Counted from the stretch's first letter, positions 1 through 8,850 are shown. The stretch: 64,000 nucleotides of DNA from Thiothrix lacustris DSM 21227 (GCF_000621325.1 NZ_JHYQ01000013.1:62001-126000), one strand, 5' to 3'. Numbers and translations are program-made. Notes: generated from the letters alone by a model not told the origin.

Positions 1-1
1 T

Positions 2-859
2 GGTGGCGCGTGGATGCGTGCACTGCTCTTACCCTTGTTGGCAGTGCTGGCGGTATTGGTGGCCTTTTCACGGCTTTATCTGGGGGCGCATTGGCCTTCG
101 GATGTGCTGGCGGGTTGGCTGTTTGGCATTGGAGTGCTGGCGGCGTTTGCACAGTTTTTCCGGCAGGATCGGGTGGAAAGGCGTTTGGCCGTGCGGATGC
201 TTGTCGCTAGTGGGGTGGCGCTGGTATTGGTCGGTGGTCTGCATCTCAGTGAGGGCTGGGGGAAGGCTACCGTGCAATATGCTCAGCGCACCCCGCCGTC
301 TTTGTTCTTGCCGCAGCCTTGGGAAGCGGGTGGCTGGGCGGCATTGCCCGCTTACCGGACAGATGTGGTGGGGCAACATGAGGAACCTTTCCTGCTGCAA
401 TGGCGGGGTAGCCCGCAAGCCTTGCAGCAGGCATTATCGGGTTGGGTTGCTGCGCCGGAATGGACAGTGCATACCTTGAACCGTTTCGCTTTCCCCGATA
501 GTACGGCGGAACAATTGCCCGTATTGCCAAAGCTGAATGAGGGAAGAATGCAGGCGTATACGTGGGTCAAGCCGGGGACGTTGGCAAGCGTGGAAGGCCG
601 CTATGTGTTGCGCCTTTACCTGCGAACCGTTGCTGAGGTGGGCCAGCCATCTGCGCCTGTATGGCTGGGAACGTTGGTATTTGAAGGTTTGGATCATCCG
701 TTCAAGCAATCCAGTTTGGTGTGGTCGCCGGATGAATCGGTTGTGTGTCTGGGAACGCCGTTACTATTGGAACTCCCCCACGCGCAGGAAGTGGGGGCTG
801 TGCTGGACATCGTGGAAGGCCATGCTTGCGGTGGGCGGCGGGTGTTGGCGAGGGAGTGA
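2..859 (+). CDS. PAP2-family phosphatase with LssY-like C-terminal domain (5' end outside window)
   Basis: The reading frame is open from base 2, so the start lies upstream. The first residues form a membrane segment followed by S-R-L-Y-L-G-A-H-W-P-S-D (codons 23-34 of the visible part). This is the last PAP2 motif (SR-x5-H-x3-D), with the catalytic His and Asp present. Such proteins remove phosphate from lipid phosphates such as undecaprenyl diphosphate at the periplasmic face of the inner membrane. A further hydrophobic segment is followed by about 200 soluble residues resembling the LssY C-terminal domain of PAP2-LssY fusions. Only the last of the PAP2 motifs is visible, so substrate cannot be judged. 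The gene is convergent with the cytochrome gene ending at 883. Confidence 0.72.
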   Translation, partial: GGAWMRALLLPLLAVLAVLVAFSRLYLGAHWPSDVLAGWLFGIGVLAAFAQFFRQDRVERRLAVRMLVASGVALVLVGGLHLSEGWGKATVQYAQRTPPSLFLPQPWEAGGWAALPAYRTDVVGQHEEPFLLQWRGSPQALQQALSGWVAAPEWTVHTLNRFAFPDSTAEQLPVLPKLNEGRMQAYTWVKPGTLASVEGRYVLRLYLRTVAEVGQPSAPVWLGTLVFEGLDHPFKQSSLVWSPDESVVCLGTPLLLELPHAQEVGAVLDIVEGHACGGRRVLARE

Positions 860-882
860 ATTACCGTCAACCCACTAACCTA

Positions 883-1545
883 TCACTGACCGTTTTGTTG
901 CGGTGAAACCCAACCTTCTTCCAACGTACTCAACATGTACTCGGTCATCATTTTGAATTCCTCCGTCGAAAGGCTGTTGCTGCCGCCGTGCGCATACATG
1001 TGGGCTTTGCCATCAATCACGGTTTTCACCAAAGTGTCGATACCCTTGTCTTTGCGTGCTGCCCACGCTTCAGCATTGCCCAGTTGGGGAGCACCCAAGT
1101 CACCATAATTATGGCACTTGAAACAAGCCTGTTCATACAGCTTGCGCCCATGCATCAAGCGCAGATGCTGTGCTTTATCCGCCTCACTGGCGGAGCCAAT
1201 CTGCGCTTGGGTTGATGCATCCGTCACTGTGCTGGTTAGGTAACGGATCATGCTTTTGAGTTGCCACTCCGACCAAATGGGGCTAATGCCTTTTGAATAC
1301 ATGTGATTGGGGCCATCAATGATGGATGTGTAGAGCGTATCTTCACCCAGTGGTAACAGCTTTGCCCAATCGCCTTTTTCACCGGGGCGAGGTGCATGAC
1401 TAAGCCCTCGGTCGTGGCACATAAAGCAATAGGTTTCATACAGGGTTTTCCCGGCGGCTGGGTCAATCGGTTTATCTTCTGCGCTGGCATTCCATGACGC
1501 GAAACACAGGGTGGAAAATACGATAGAAACAATCAACTTTTTCAT
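883..1545 (-). CDS. periplasmic diheme cytochrome c
   Basis: About 220 residues with a cleavable signal peptide (roughly residues 1-22) and two class I cytochrome c domains. The haem motifs are CFMCH at residues 40-44 and CFKCH at 141-145. Both halves contain an H-M-Y segment that probably supplies the axial Met. The ATG at 1545 was chosen because AAGGAG lies 8-13 bases ahead of it and the signal peptide begins there; a start 18 bases upstream has no such support. The halves look like an internal duplication of a cytochrome c5-like domain. It is monocistronic. Its redox partner is not shown by the context; a small electron carrier in the periplasm is the likely role. Confidence 0.85.
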   Translation of the reverse strand: MKKLIVSIVFSTLCFASWNASAEDKPIDPAAGKTLYETYCFMCHDRGLSHAPRPGEKGDWAKLLPLGEDTLYTSIIDGPNHMYSKGISPIWSEWQLKSMIRYLTSTVTDASTQAQIGSASEADKAQHLRLMHGRKLYEQACFKCHNYGDLGAPQLGNAEAWAARKDKGIDTLVKTVIDGKAHMYAHGGSNSLSTEEFKMMTEYMLSTLEEGWVSPQQNGQ

Positions 1546-1728
1546 CTGGCTACTCCTTGACACACTAAAAGTCCTTACTTTGAGTCTAGTGTTTTTGCCT
1601 TGGGAAAAAAGTTGTCATTGATAGAATCTTTACTTTTATCAATGTTTTATCTTTTTTTCGTAAAAAAAAGGTGTTAATGCCAAGAAATTCGCCTGTAAGA
1701 TAAGGGGCAAATAATAGGAGAATGTCCG

Positions 1729-2808
1729 ATGAATACCCCAATAGATACACCTACCTCCCGCTTGCAGCAGGCGGGCGTTAGCCTGTGGCTGGACAATATT
1801 ACCCGCACCTTGCTGGATGACGGCACGCTGCAAGGTTATATTGATGCGTCCAACGTCACTGGTCTGACGTCCAACCCCAGCATTTTTGACCAAGCGATTG
1901 ACAGCGGCGCTTACGATGCAGCCATTCAGCACAAGCTGGCGGCTGGCAAATCCGGCGAAGCGTTATTTTTTGAGTTGGCGATGGAGGATTTACGCCGGGC
2001 GGCTGATTTGTTCAAGCCGGAGCATGAGCGTAGCAAAGGGCTGGATGGTTGGGTGTCACTGGAGGTTTCACCGCTGCTGGCCTACGACACTGCTAGCACT
2101 CTGGCAGAGGCACAACGCCTGTATGCAGAGGCCGATCGTGCCAATCTGTTCATCAAGATTCCGGGAACTAAGGAAGGTTTACCCGCGATTGAAGAAGCCA
2201 CGTTTGCCGGGGTTCCGGTCAATGTGACCCTGCTGTTTTCGATGGAACAGTATCTGGCGGCGGCGGAGGCGTGGTTACGCGGGGTTGAGCGGCGTATGGC
2301 AGCTGGTTTTAACCCGGATGTGCGCTCGGTAGCGTCTGTTTTCATCAGTCGTTGGGACAGAGCCGTTGTGGGTAAAGTGCCCGATGCCTTGAACAATCAA
2401 CTAGGGGTAGCGATTGGCAAGCGTACCTATCAGGCTTACCGGGAATTTTTGGGCAGCAAACGTTGCGTCGCTGTCCAGCAAGCGGGTGCTCAACCTCAGC
2501 GCCTGTTGTGGGCGAGTACTGGCACCAAAGACCCGGTGCTGCCTGCTTCTTTCTATGTTGATAGCTTGATCGCACCGGATACCGTCAACACCATACCGGA
2601 GAACACTTTGCTGGCTTACCGCGAGCACGGGGCAGGTGGAGCGCCATTATCGCCAGATGGTGGCGATGCAGACAGCATTTTCGCAGCGTTTGCACAGGCC
2701 GGGGTCGACTACCACGCGTTAGCCGACAAGTTGCAACAGGATGGGGCAGCAGCCTTTGTGGAGTCTTGGCATAAGTTGTTGGCGACGATTGCCTCCAAGG
2801 GCGAATAG
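1729..2808 (+). CDS. tal: transaldolase
   Basis: The 359-residue protein contains TGLTSNPSIFD (about 44-54) and FIKIPGTKEG, with Lys143 as the Schiff-base lysine, followed by RLLWASTGTKDP. These are the hallmarks of transaldolase. The length fits the longer class of bacterial Tal proteins found in actinobacteria and some proteobacteria rather than the 317-residue E. coli TalB. It transfers a dihydroxyacetone unit between sedoheptulose 7-phosphate and glyceraldehyde 3-phosphate in the cytoplasmic pentose phosphate pathway. AGGAG lies 9 bases before the ATG. It stands alone between two leftward genes and is followed by an inverted repeat at 2837-2865. Confidence 0.93.
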   Translation: MNTPIDTPTSRLQQAGVSLWLDNITRTLLDDGTLQGYIDASNVTGLTSNPSIFDQAIDSGAYDAAIQHKLAAGKSGEALFFELAMEDLRRAADLFKPEHERSKGLDGWVSLEVSPLLAYDTASTLAEAQRLYAEADRANLFIKIPGTKEGLPAIEEATFAGVPVNVTLLFSMEQYLAAAEAWLRGVERRMAAGFNPDVRSVASVFISRWDRAVVGKVPDALNNQLGVAIGKRTYQAYREFLGSKRCVAVQQAGAQPQRLLWASTGTKDPVLPASFYVDSLIAPDTVNTIPENTLLAYREHGAGGAPLSPDGGDADSIFAAFAQAGVDYHALADKLQQDGAAAFVESWHKLLATIASKGE

Positions 2809-2836
2809 GCAGAGTCGCCTGTTGCTATCTGATAAT

Positions 2837-2865
2837 GGGGAGCATGGCGCATGAGGGTGCTCCCC
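2837..2865 (+). terminator. hairpin downstream of transaldolase (weak terminator candidate)
   Basis: GGGGAGCA (2837-2844) pairs perfectly with TGCTCCCC (2858-2865) around a 13-base loop. No U-run follows on the + strand, so it may be a processing or Rho-associated hairpin rather than a true intrinsic terminator. Confidence 0.4.
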
Positions 2866-2910
2866 AGAGAGAGTAAGGGGCGATAGGTGCAACGGCTGGT
2901 TTTGCTGCAT

Positions 2911-3242
2911 CTAACACTCACTTCCAACCTTGAAGCCATTTTTCGTCATTTTTTAGTTCTTGCCATTCGATTGGCTCTGAGCGTTTAGAGATGATCGCCT
3001 CTATTAGGCAGTGAATCACCTCTTCTTCTTCGTCGAAATCAAGTTCTGTGATCAGAAAATGCTTTTCTCTGTTAAGGGGGGTAACCGCAGTCCATTTGCT
3101 ATTAAGTAATTTTTTAGGGTTTATTTGGTTCATTGAAATCACCTGATGGTTTTTTTTGACAATAAGCTGGCGTATTGAATGCTGAATTTACATTCTCAGA
3201 ACAATCTTGTTTAAGGATCTCCTCCATTTAAGTGAGTGTTAG
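2911..3242. repeat. 13-bp perfect inverted repeats flanking the small Trp-rich gene
   Basis: CTAACACTCACTT at 2911-2923 and its exact reverse complement AAGTGAGTGTTAG at 3230-3242 enclose the small gene 2918-3133. The left copy covers that gene's stop codon and the right copy covers the stop of the next leftward gene (3239). No flanking target duplication is visible. It may be the ends of a small mobile cassette, or a stem pairing across the transcript. Confidence 0.5.
2918..3133 (-). CDS. small Trp-rich conserved protein (TIGR02450-like)
   Basis: A 71-residue protein starting MNQINPKKLLNSKWTAV and ending in a Trp-rich stretch (W-L-Q-G-W-K). The opening NPKKLL-x-SKWTA signature matches the small Trp-rich family TIGR02450, whose function is unknown. 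The ATG at 3133 is preferred over the GTG at 3142 because AGGTG lies 5-9 bases before it, although the GTG overlaps that same sequence. It has no signal peptide and is rich in Glu and Asp in the middle. It belongs to the AT-rich leftward block and is enclosed by perfect 13-bp inverted repeats. Confidence 0.72.
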   Translation of the reverse strand: MNQINPKKLLNSKWTAVTPLNREKHFLITELDFDEEEEVIHCLIEAIISKRSEPIEWQELKNDEKWLQGWK

Positions 3243-3709
3243 TTGTTAAACCATTCAATTAATTGATTCTGTTCGGTTGAAAAATATTCACTGCCCGCTT
3301 TATACATGGTCAATGTGACATGAATGGGCGTATAGCTGTTGAAGTCATGGTTATGGTAACGCTGTTTGATATTCCTTAATTCGCCATCTTTCAATGAAGT
3401 GAGCGGTTTTACTTGAGAGAAGTACTCTTGCCAGAAATTCAAGAGAAATGTCGACCAATCATATATTAACTCTGGTTGATCATACTCGTCTGCATTTTTT
3501 GTGAGAATGTCACCAATCTCGAATGGATCAAGCTCTTCATACTTAAAGTCTTTATCTACTTCAGTAAACGTATAGCCGCCTGCATCGAAGTCATACTTCT
3601 GTGGCAAGTTTTCTAAGCTCCAGATGATATTCTTTTTTTCTGTTGCGGCTATTTGGGTGTGATTAATCAGAAAAATGCTTTTTTTAATCAGTTCATCTAT
3701 TTCCCACAT
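3239..3709 (-). CDS. hypothetical protein, AT-rich block
   Basis: About 156 residues starting MWEIDELIKK. The ATG at 3709 follows AAGGA by 9 bases; that Shine-Dalgarno sequence lies inside the last codons of the upstream GNAT gene, and the two frames overlap if the earlier start at 3754 is used. The protein is acidic, Tyr- and Phe-rich, lacks a signal peptide and membrane segments, and has a Trp-rich region around L-N-F-W-Q-E-Y-F. I do not recognise the family. It is the last gene of the leftward cluster beginning at 7167 and probably shares its transcript. Confidence 0.6.
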   Translation of the reverse strand: MWEIDELIKKSIFLINHTQIAATEKKNIIWSLENLPQKYDFDAGGYTFTEVDKDFKYEELDPFEIGDILTKNADEYDQPELIYDWSTFLLNFWQEYFSQVKPLTSLKDGELRNIKQRYHNHDFNSYTPIHVTLTMYKAGSEYFSTEQNQLIEWFNN

Positions 3710-3714
3710 TGATT

Positions 3715-4260
3715 TTAATCCTTTGCAGTAGTCAGGGTTGGGGACAACGTGCATAAGTCTAGGCTCAAGAATTTTGTACCGGGCACGGGATTGAACGCTA
3801 CAGGTGGTGCTGGTTGAAACCCAAGTGAATCATAGATGGCTTGTGCGGCAGTGAATTCGGGAAGTACGTCAAGGCAGATGCGCGAGTAGCCAGCCTCCCT
3901 TGCCTCGTCGAGAATGCTGGTGATTAGCCGATGACCAAGACCTTCGCCACGTGCTGTTGGCCGAATGAAGACACGTTTCATTTCACAGGTATGTCTATCA
4001 ACTTTTCGAAGTGCAGCACAGCCGACGATGCTTCCGCTTTTCCAAGCAAGCAGGAGGCGACCTTCAGGAGCGGCGTACTTTCCCGGCAGAGAGGCGAACT
4101 CAGACTCATAGTTCTGAAAGCCGAGGTTCACGCTTGGGCTGGCTACGTATTCTCGAAAAATGCCTACGACATGTTCCAAATCATCAGGAAATCTTGCTGG
4201 TTTGATCTCGATCATGACTGAACGCCGTTGCTCTTGCCATTTTTTGGCTGGTTTTTTCAT
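3715..4260 (-). CDS. GNAT-family N-acetyltransferase
   Basis: The acetyl-CoA binding motif R-P-T-A-R-G-E-G-L-G-H-R-L-I follows the core strand C-E-M-K-R-V-F-I, and the fold ends with A-I-Y-D-S-L-G-F. This is a typical GNAT layout for N-acetylation of an amine, with unknown acceptor. Two starts are possible. The ATG at 4260 overlaps the upstream stop as ATGA, which suggests translational coupling; the ATG at 4215 begins the conserved domain (MIEIKPARF) and gives a more usual length of about 166 residues. Neither has a strong ribosome site. The gene lies between a YHYH-domain protein and an unknown gene, all leftward. Confidence 0.85.
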   Translation of the reverse strand: MKKPAKKWQEQRRSVMIEIKPARFPDDLEHVVGIFREYVASPSVNLGFQNYESEFASLPGKYAAPEGRLLLAWKSGSIVGCAALRKVDRHTCEMKRVFIRPTARGEGLGHRLITSILDEAREAGYSRICLDVLPEFTAAQAIYDSLGFQPAPPVAFNPVPGTKFLSLDLCTLSPTLTTAKD

Positions 4261-5951
4261 TTATCAGGACAGTCAGCCGGGCACTGTTGATTACTTTCCG
4301 TGTTGTCACAGAGGCCATCACCGCAATATTTACGTGGTTCCTGATTATTGGCTGGTGGTCTTGGTTCGGGATTTTTACCTGCACCGTTAGTGGGAGCAGG
4401 TCTTTGTTTCTGATCATTTTTCTGGAATGTTTCGACAGATTCTTTGCCATCTGCGTCGACATAGACAAACTGGTATTGCCCTTTTTCATCCCAGTTATAG
4501 TTAACTTGGTGTGGCTTGTCGTTTACTGTGTATTCCAATGAATAGCTGCTGTCATTTATTTTCTTGAAATCTGTTATTTTGGCACCTTTTAAAGGGCCAT
4601 AATCATCCGTGCGTATAGGTTGGGATTTGGCTTGCGGTTCAATTTGATCTTCTGGTGCATTTGCCAGTGAATCGACTTGTACCTTACCCCTTAAGCCCGC
4701 AATTAAATACGGTGGGTAGTTAGTGGCATGATATTCATAAGAGCCAGTTTCGTTAAATCTCCCTAAGTATTTATCAAGGGTTTTATCGGTTTTTCCGTAC
4801 AGGGGATAACCGTCTAACGCATAAGCAATAGGATTGCCTTTACCGACCACCTTTTCCAAATGTTCGGGTGCTAGGTGGTAGTGATAATCATCAGCTCGGC
4901 CACTATGACCACCCCACTGATCGAGTTCGCCTATATCAGCCGCATACTCACCGCGATTATTCATGGCAGTAAAAATGGGTACACCATTCACCGCAATGGC
5001 AATTGCACCTTTATGAAAATGGTCTTTGGTTAACATCGGTTCATCAGCGAGGACGGGTTTTAGCGGGATTTTCCAACTGTTTTGACCCGTATAGTTTTGT
5101 GGGAGTGGAACTTGTTGTTGCCAATTGGTAATGCCTACCATCATATTGTGCTCAGGTAGGCCATTGGATTCTACATTTAAATAGTCTGAGTCTTCACTGG
5201 TTTTAACATGATGGGAATGCTGAAAGAGTGAATGCATGTGACTGTGGGCGGTGTTGTTTTGGGTGGTTGGAAGCGTATGCTTGCCATCCACGACTAGCCG
5301 ACAAAGCAGGGTGTTGTCTTTTTCCAGATCATCTGTCCAGATAAGTTTTGCGTTTGCATCCCATTTTATTTCGTCGTAGCCATCTTTTGGTCTAACCTGA
5401 GCGACGCTATATTCTGTGGCATGTTGCCATGCGCTATCATCAAAGTTTGGCATTTGCCAAGATGCTGGTTCAGCCTCAGATGTAAACTGGCATTCACCTT
5501 GTCCCGCTATAGGCTTTGCTACCTTGGCGCAGTTACTGTCCAGCGGAGCCTTATGAATGACTTTACAGCGCATCGAAGCATCAGAAACAGCAACGACATT
5601 ACCAGATTTCAGGTCAGTAATTTGGGTGATAAAACCACCATCGCCCATTTGCTGACGTGGAGAAGCAATATATTCAAGCCCGGTGTCATTTTCTTTGAAG
5701 TCTTTAATCATAAATGCCAAGACAAAGGGGCTTGATGCGGAAAACTGATGTGTTTCAGCATTAAATGATCGTTCTGTGGTAATAGGTACAGAGTCTTCCA
5801 AGAGTGGCTTACCATCAATATAGGCAGAAAACCAATTATCAGCCCATACGTCAATGTTATACTGATTTTGTTCGGCTGACATTGCAGTAGCACTAAACGC
5901 CAAGCAACCAATGGAAAATAATGACAGTATTTTTGGAATGAAGGGTTTCAT
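4257..5951 (-). CDS. secreted YHYH-domain protein with C-terminal Cys-rich motif
   Basis: Starting at ATG 5951 the protein has a signal peptide (about residues 1-26, ending A-M-S-A), an N-terminal domain that looks like a jelly-roll, then D-D-Y-H-Y-H-L-A-P in the centre. That is the defining motif of the YHYH family of exported proteins of unknown function. The C-terminus, after a Pro/Asn-rich linker, carries CGDGLCDNTESNQQCPADC, a small disulfide-rich motif seen in extracellular proteins. A GTG at 5975 inside the upstream gene would add eight residues. It probably acts in the periplasm or outside the cell. Its stop overlaps the GNAT start. Base composition is visibly AT-richer than the flanking housekeeping genes. 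Confidence 0.8.
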   Translation of the reverse strand: MKPFIPKILSLFSIGCLAFSATAMSAEQNQYNIDVWADNWFSAYIDGKPLLEDSVPITTERSFNAETHQFSASSPFVLAFMIKDFKENDTGLEYIASPRQQMGDGGFITQITDLKSGNVVAVSDASMRCKVIHKAPLDSNCAKVAKPIAGQGECQFTSEAEPASWQMPNFDDSAWQHATEYSVAQVRPKDGYDEIKWDANAKLIWTDDLEKDNTLLCRLVVDGKHTLPTTQNNTAHSHMHSLFQHSHHVKTSEDSDYLNVESNGLPEHNMMVGITNWQQQVPLPQNYTGQNSWKIPLKPVLADEPMLTKDHFHKGAIAIAVNGVPIFTAMNNRGEYAADIGELDQWGGHSGRADDYHYHLAPEHLEKVVGKGNPIAYALDGYPLYGKTDKTLDKYLGRFNETGSYEYHATNYPPYLIAGLRGKVQVDSLANAPEDQIEPQAKSQPIRTDDYGPLKGAKITDFKKINDSSYSLEYTVNDKPHQVNYNWDEKGQYQFVYVDADGKESVETFQKNDQKQRPAPTNGAGKNPEPRPPANNQEPRKYCGDGLCDNTESNQQCPADCPDK

Positions 5952-5961
5952 ATATATTTGC

Positions 5962-7167
5962 CTATAATTGATCACGTTTTTCAGATTCTATTTCTACGCT
6001 TTTCGTTTCTTCGACTAATGTAGGCATCCGATGTAATCTGTCGTGAATGGCATGATGAATAAATGACAGTTTTGTACGTACCGGTTCTGTTAATACAAAC
6101 GGATAAGCATCATTCATTCCCATGCTGCGATTTAATGAGTTGAGAATGACAGCAAAATCTATCCAAGTATCCAAGATGCTGGTAATTGATGTTTGCGCAG
6201 AAAAGAAGTAGGTGCTCTGGGGTAAATTCAAGTCTTCGATTTCTTCAGCATCATCTGTATTTGCGGAGGTCGAGCCGGTAATGGAAAAGTTTTTTGCGGT
6301 CTCTAGCGTGTCCATGATATGCATATAATGCGCCCAGGTTTCTGCCCAGTCCTCATAGGGATGCATGGTGGCATATTCGCTAATAAATGCTTCACGCCAG
6401 TTTTCTGGAGAACCATTTTTGTAATGTTTGTCCAGGGCTTCTTGGTAGTTCAGTTCATCATCACCAAAATATTGTTTGCATAACGCATGTTTTTCCGGTG
6501 AGCCTGCAATTAATATATCGAAATAATAGTGGCCTAGTTCATGGCGAAAATGCCCCAGTAATGTACGATAACGCTCACCCATTGCTAGCTTTGTATGAGA
6601 GCGGGCAACGTCGTTCGCTTCGGCTAAATTGATGGTTATGTGGCCACAATCATGGCCAGTAAATACCGTTTCAGAACCGTGTAGTTTACTAACAAAATGA
6701 TCATTGACATCGCGATCGGTAATAAAATCAAAACTTAATCCATTGTCTGGATCTTGGCTAATATTACGCAATGGCAAGGAGAATGCTTTCAAGGTATATA
6801 AAGCACGCCGCTTGGCTCTTTCCATTTTCCGCCACAGAGGAATGTGCTCAACGATGCTTAAATTCGGAATGGTTTCATTAAAACGACAAGCGAAACACAA
6901 TACTTCATCTTTATCGTTAGCAGGGGCAAGCGTATTCAACTTAACCATGCCATTACACGCTTGGAAATTAGCGTTGTTGTCACATTTTTGATAGCGAATA
7001 TGTGGCTGTTCTGCTTTGAAATATTGCCCACTTTTTTCATCTAAATCATAAGGTTCTACTTTTTCAAACTCGTCATCAATCCCAACAGTCCTGTTGCAAG
7101 AACTACAGGTGCTGCTCTCGAAGAATAAAATCTGATGATCTTGGCAAGTGCAGTTAAAGGTTTTCAT
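5962..7167 (-). CDS. putative zinc-dependent metallopeptidase with N-terminal zinc ribbon
   Basis: The 401-residue protein has cysteine pairs near the N-terminus (Cys6/8 and Cys21/24, with Cys91/94 later) that look like zinc-ribbon elements. HELGH at residues 209-213 is the HExxH zinc-protease motif, and a later Glu/Asp-rich stretch (Y-E-D-W-A-E-T-W-A-H-Y) could supply the third ligand. This matches the family annotated as putative zinc-binding peptidase (Peptidase_Mx, DUF2248-like). There is no signal peptide, so a cytoplasmic location is likely. It is the first gene of the leftward cluster, and its 3' end overlaps an alternative start of the YHYH gene. Substrate is unknown. Confidence 0.8.
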   Translation of the reverse strand: MKTFNCTCQDHQILFFESSTCSSCNRTVGIDDEFEKVEPYDLDEKSGQYFKAEQPHIRYQKCDNNANFQACNGMVKLNTLAPANDKDEVLCFACRFNETIPNLSIVEHIPLWRKMERAKRRALYTLKAFSLPLRNISQDPDNGLSFDFITDRDVNDHFVSKLHGSETVFTGHDCGHITINLAEANDVARSHTKLAMGERYRTLLGHFRHELGHYYFDILIAGSPEKHALCKQYFGDDELNYQEALDKHYKNGSPENWREAFISEYATMHPYEDWAETWAHYMHIMDTLETAKNFSITGSTSANTDDAEEIEDLNLPQSTYFFSAQTSITSILDTWIDFAVILNSLNRSMGMNDAYPFVLTEPVRTKLSFIHHAIHDRLHRMPTLVEETKSVEIESEKRDQL

Positions 7168-7351
7168 ATATCTTTGTTACCCACAGAAAATGATTGACAG
7201 AATGTCTGAAACTCTACCATAAGCTGATGCTAAATACCAAAATGCTGATAATTAAAGAAAAATTTTATCATTCTGTTGCACCTGTTGGCGGATTTCACCT
7301 GTCCGTGACGGCAAGACGCATGAGGACAGTGTGGCTTTATACAGCTATTTT

Positions 7352-7368
7352 TTTCAGGTTCATTTCAG
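7352..7368 (+). promoter_or_regulatory. TTTCAG-N5-TTTCAG direct repeat upstream of DUF2202 lipoprotein
   Basis: Two TTTCAG hexamers start 11 bases apart, separated by GTTCA, 50 bases before the ATG at 7418. The same arrangement with the spacer CTTCA occurs at 8871-8887. Hexamers at 11-base spacing are the usual binding pattern of OmpR/PhoB-family regulators such as the one at 9582, so regulation by that protein is inferred. Confidence 0.5.
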
Positions 7369-7417
7369 CTAGCCCCCTTAGCATTGTCACAACTGATGAC
7401 TGATAAGGAATGTAAGT

Positions 7418-8116
7418 ATGAAAATCCATAAGAAAACGGGCAGCTTTTTACTGGCTTGTTCCCTTGTCTTGTTGACAGGTTGTGGTAGCAGTAGCGCGTC
7501 AACCAGCCTTGCTGAGACGGTCGCAACCGCGAATATGATCAGCGATACCAGTACTATTACCCCCATCATTGTGGAGCAACCGCTAACGGTTGCTGAGACC
7601 GAAACGCTGCTATTTGTGCGCGAAGAAGAAAAGCTGGCGCGTGATGTGTACCTGACCCTGTACAACCAATGGGGAAGCAACATCTTCCAGAACATCGCTA
7701 ACAACGGTGAACAGCAACACATGGACGCCATCAAAGTATTGGTGGATGCGTTCGGCTACGTTGACCCGGTGTCATCTAACGAAGTCGGCGCTTTCACTGA
7801 TGCGGAGATCCTCAAGTTGTATAACGACTTGGTGGCGCGTGGCATGATCTCATCGCAAGAGGCGCTGATGGTGGGCGGTTTCATCGAAGAATACGACATC
7901 AAAGACCTTCAGGATGCCATTGATGAAGCCAAACAAGGCACGAATCAAGCGGCTGTTATCCAGACTTACGACAGCTTGTTGTGCGGTTCACGCAACCACT
8001 TGCGTTCCTTTGTTGGGCAAATCGAGAAAGACGGTCTTGTCTACCAAGCGCAGTATGTCTCTCAAGCCACGGTTGACGCGATTGTGAACAGCCCCGAAGA
8101 AAAATGCGGACAGTAA
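7418..8116 (+). CDS. DUF2202 lipoprotein (ferritin-like fold predicted)
   Basis: The 232-residue protein has a lipoprotein signal peptide (LLTGC, lipidated Cys22) and a domain with F-V-R-E-E-E-K-L-A-R-D-V-Y and G-S-R-N-H-L-R-S-F. These are the conserved segments of DUF2202, a family predicted to be four-helical and ferritin-like. The Glu/His-rich helices could bind a metal. It is probably anchored in the periplasm. It is followed 28 bases later by a second DUF2202 gene, and the two look like an ancestral duplication. A direct-repeat box resembling an OmpR-family site lies upstream. The biochemical role of the family is not established. Confidence 0.85.
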   Translation: MKIHKKTGSFLLACSLVLLTGCGSSSASTSLAETVATANMISDTSTITPIIVEQPLTVAETETLLFVREEEKLARDVYLTLYNQWGSNIFQNIANNGEQQHMDAIKVLVDAFGYVDPVSSNEVGAFTDAEILKLYNDLVARGMISSQEALMVGGFIEEYDIKDLQDAIDEAKQGTNQAAVIQTYDSLLCGSRNHLRSFVGQIEKDGLVYQAQYVSQATVDAIVNSPEEKCGQ

Positions 8117-8144
8117 TGAATCATAATGACAAGGAGATACTCCC

Positions 8145-8837
8145 ATGACTTTACCTAAAACCCTCATCGCAGGCATGGTTGCCATTGCTTGCACAGGTTT
8201 GCTAACCACACCCGCAACGTTTGCCCAAGGTAACGGCCAAGCCGTTGCGCCCCCTCAGACCGAGGTACTGACTGTGACCGAAAACGAAGCCCTGCGCTTC
8301 ATGCGTGAAGAAGAAAAGCTGGCGCGTGATGTCTACATCACTCTCTACAATCAGTGGAAACTGCCAGTATTCAACAATATTTCCCAATCTGAACAACGGC
8401 ATACCGATCGGGTAAAAGCCTTGCTGCAAACCTACCGGCTAACTGACCCGGTGACGAATGACACGGTAGGCGTGTTCCTAAATGCAGATTTGGCGGCCTT
8501 GTATGCGCAACTGGTAGCACGCGGGCAAACCTCGCCGCTTGAAGCCTTGCATGTCGGCGCTTTGATTGAGGAGGTGGATATTGTGGACTTGCAAAAATCC
8601 ATGAGCGAAACCACGCGCCCCGATATTCTCAGCACTTACGACAACCTGATGCGCGGTTCACGCAACCATCTGCGGGCGTTTGTCGGGCAGATTCAAGCGC
8701 AAGGCGTGACCTATGTCGCTCAAACCATGCCACAAGCGGAAGTAGATGCCATCGTCAACAGCCCGAATGAACGTGGTCAAGGCGGCGGTGGTTACGGTGG
8801 CGGCAATGGGAATGGTCAAGGGCGCGGTCGCTGGTAA
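8145..8837 (+). CDS. DUF2202 protein, secreted, Gly-rich tail
   Basis: The 230-residue paralogue of the preceding gene carries F-M-R-E-E-E-K-L-A-R-D-V-Y and G-S-R-N-H-L-R-A-F. It has an ordinary signal peptide (cleaved near T-F-A-Q) instead of a lipobox, so it should be soluble in the periplasm or exported. The C-terminus is a short Gly/Asn/Arg-rich tail absent from the paralogue. AAGGAG lies 8 bases before the ATG. It is probably co-transcribed with 7418-8116, giving one lipid-anchored and one soluble version of the same domain. A small hairpin at 8851-8867 follows. Confidence 0.85.
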   Translation: MTLPKTLIAGMVAIACTGLLTTPATFAQGNGQAVAPPQTEVLTVTENEALRFMREEEKLARDVYITLYNQWKLPVFNNISQSEQRHTDRVKALLQTYRLTDPVTNDTVGVFLNADLAALYAQLVARGQTSPLEALHVGALIEEVDIVDLQKSMSETTRPDILSTYDNLMRGSRNHLRAFVGQIQAQGVTYVAQTMPQAEVDAIVNSPNERGQGGGGYGGGNGNGQGRGRW

Positions 8838-8850
8838 AGCGTTTCAACTC

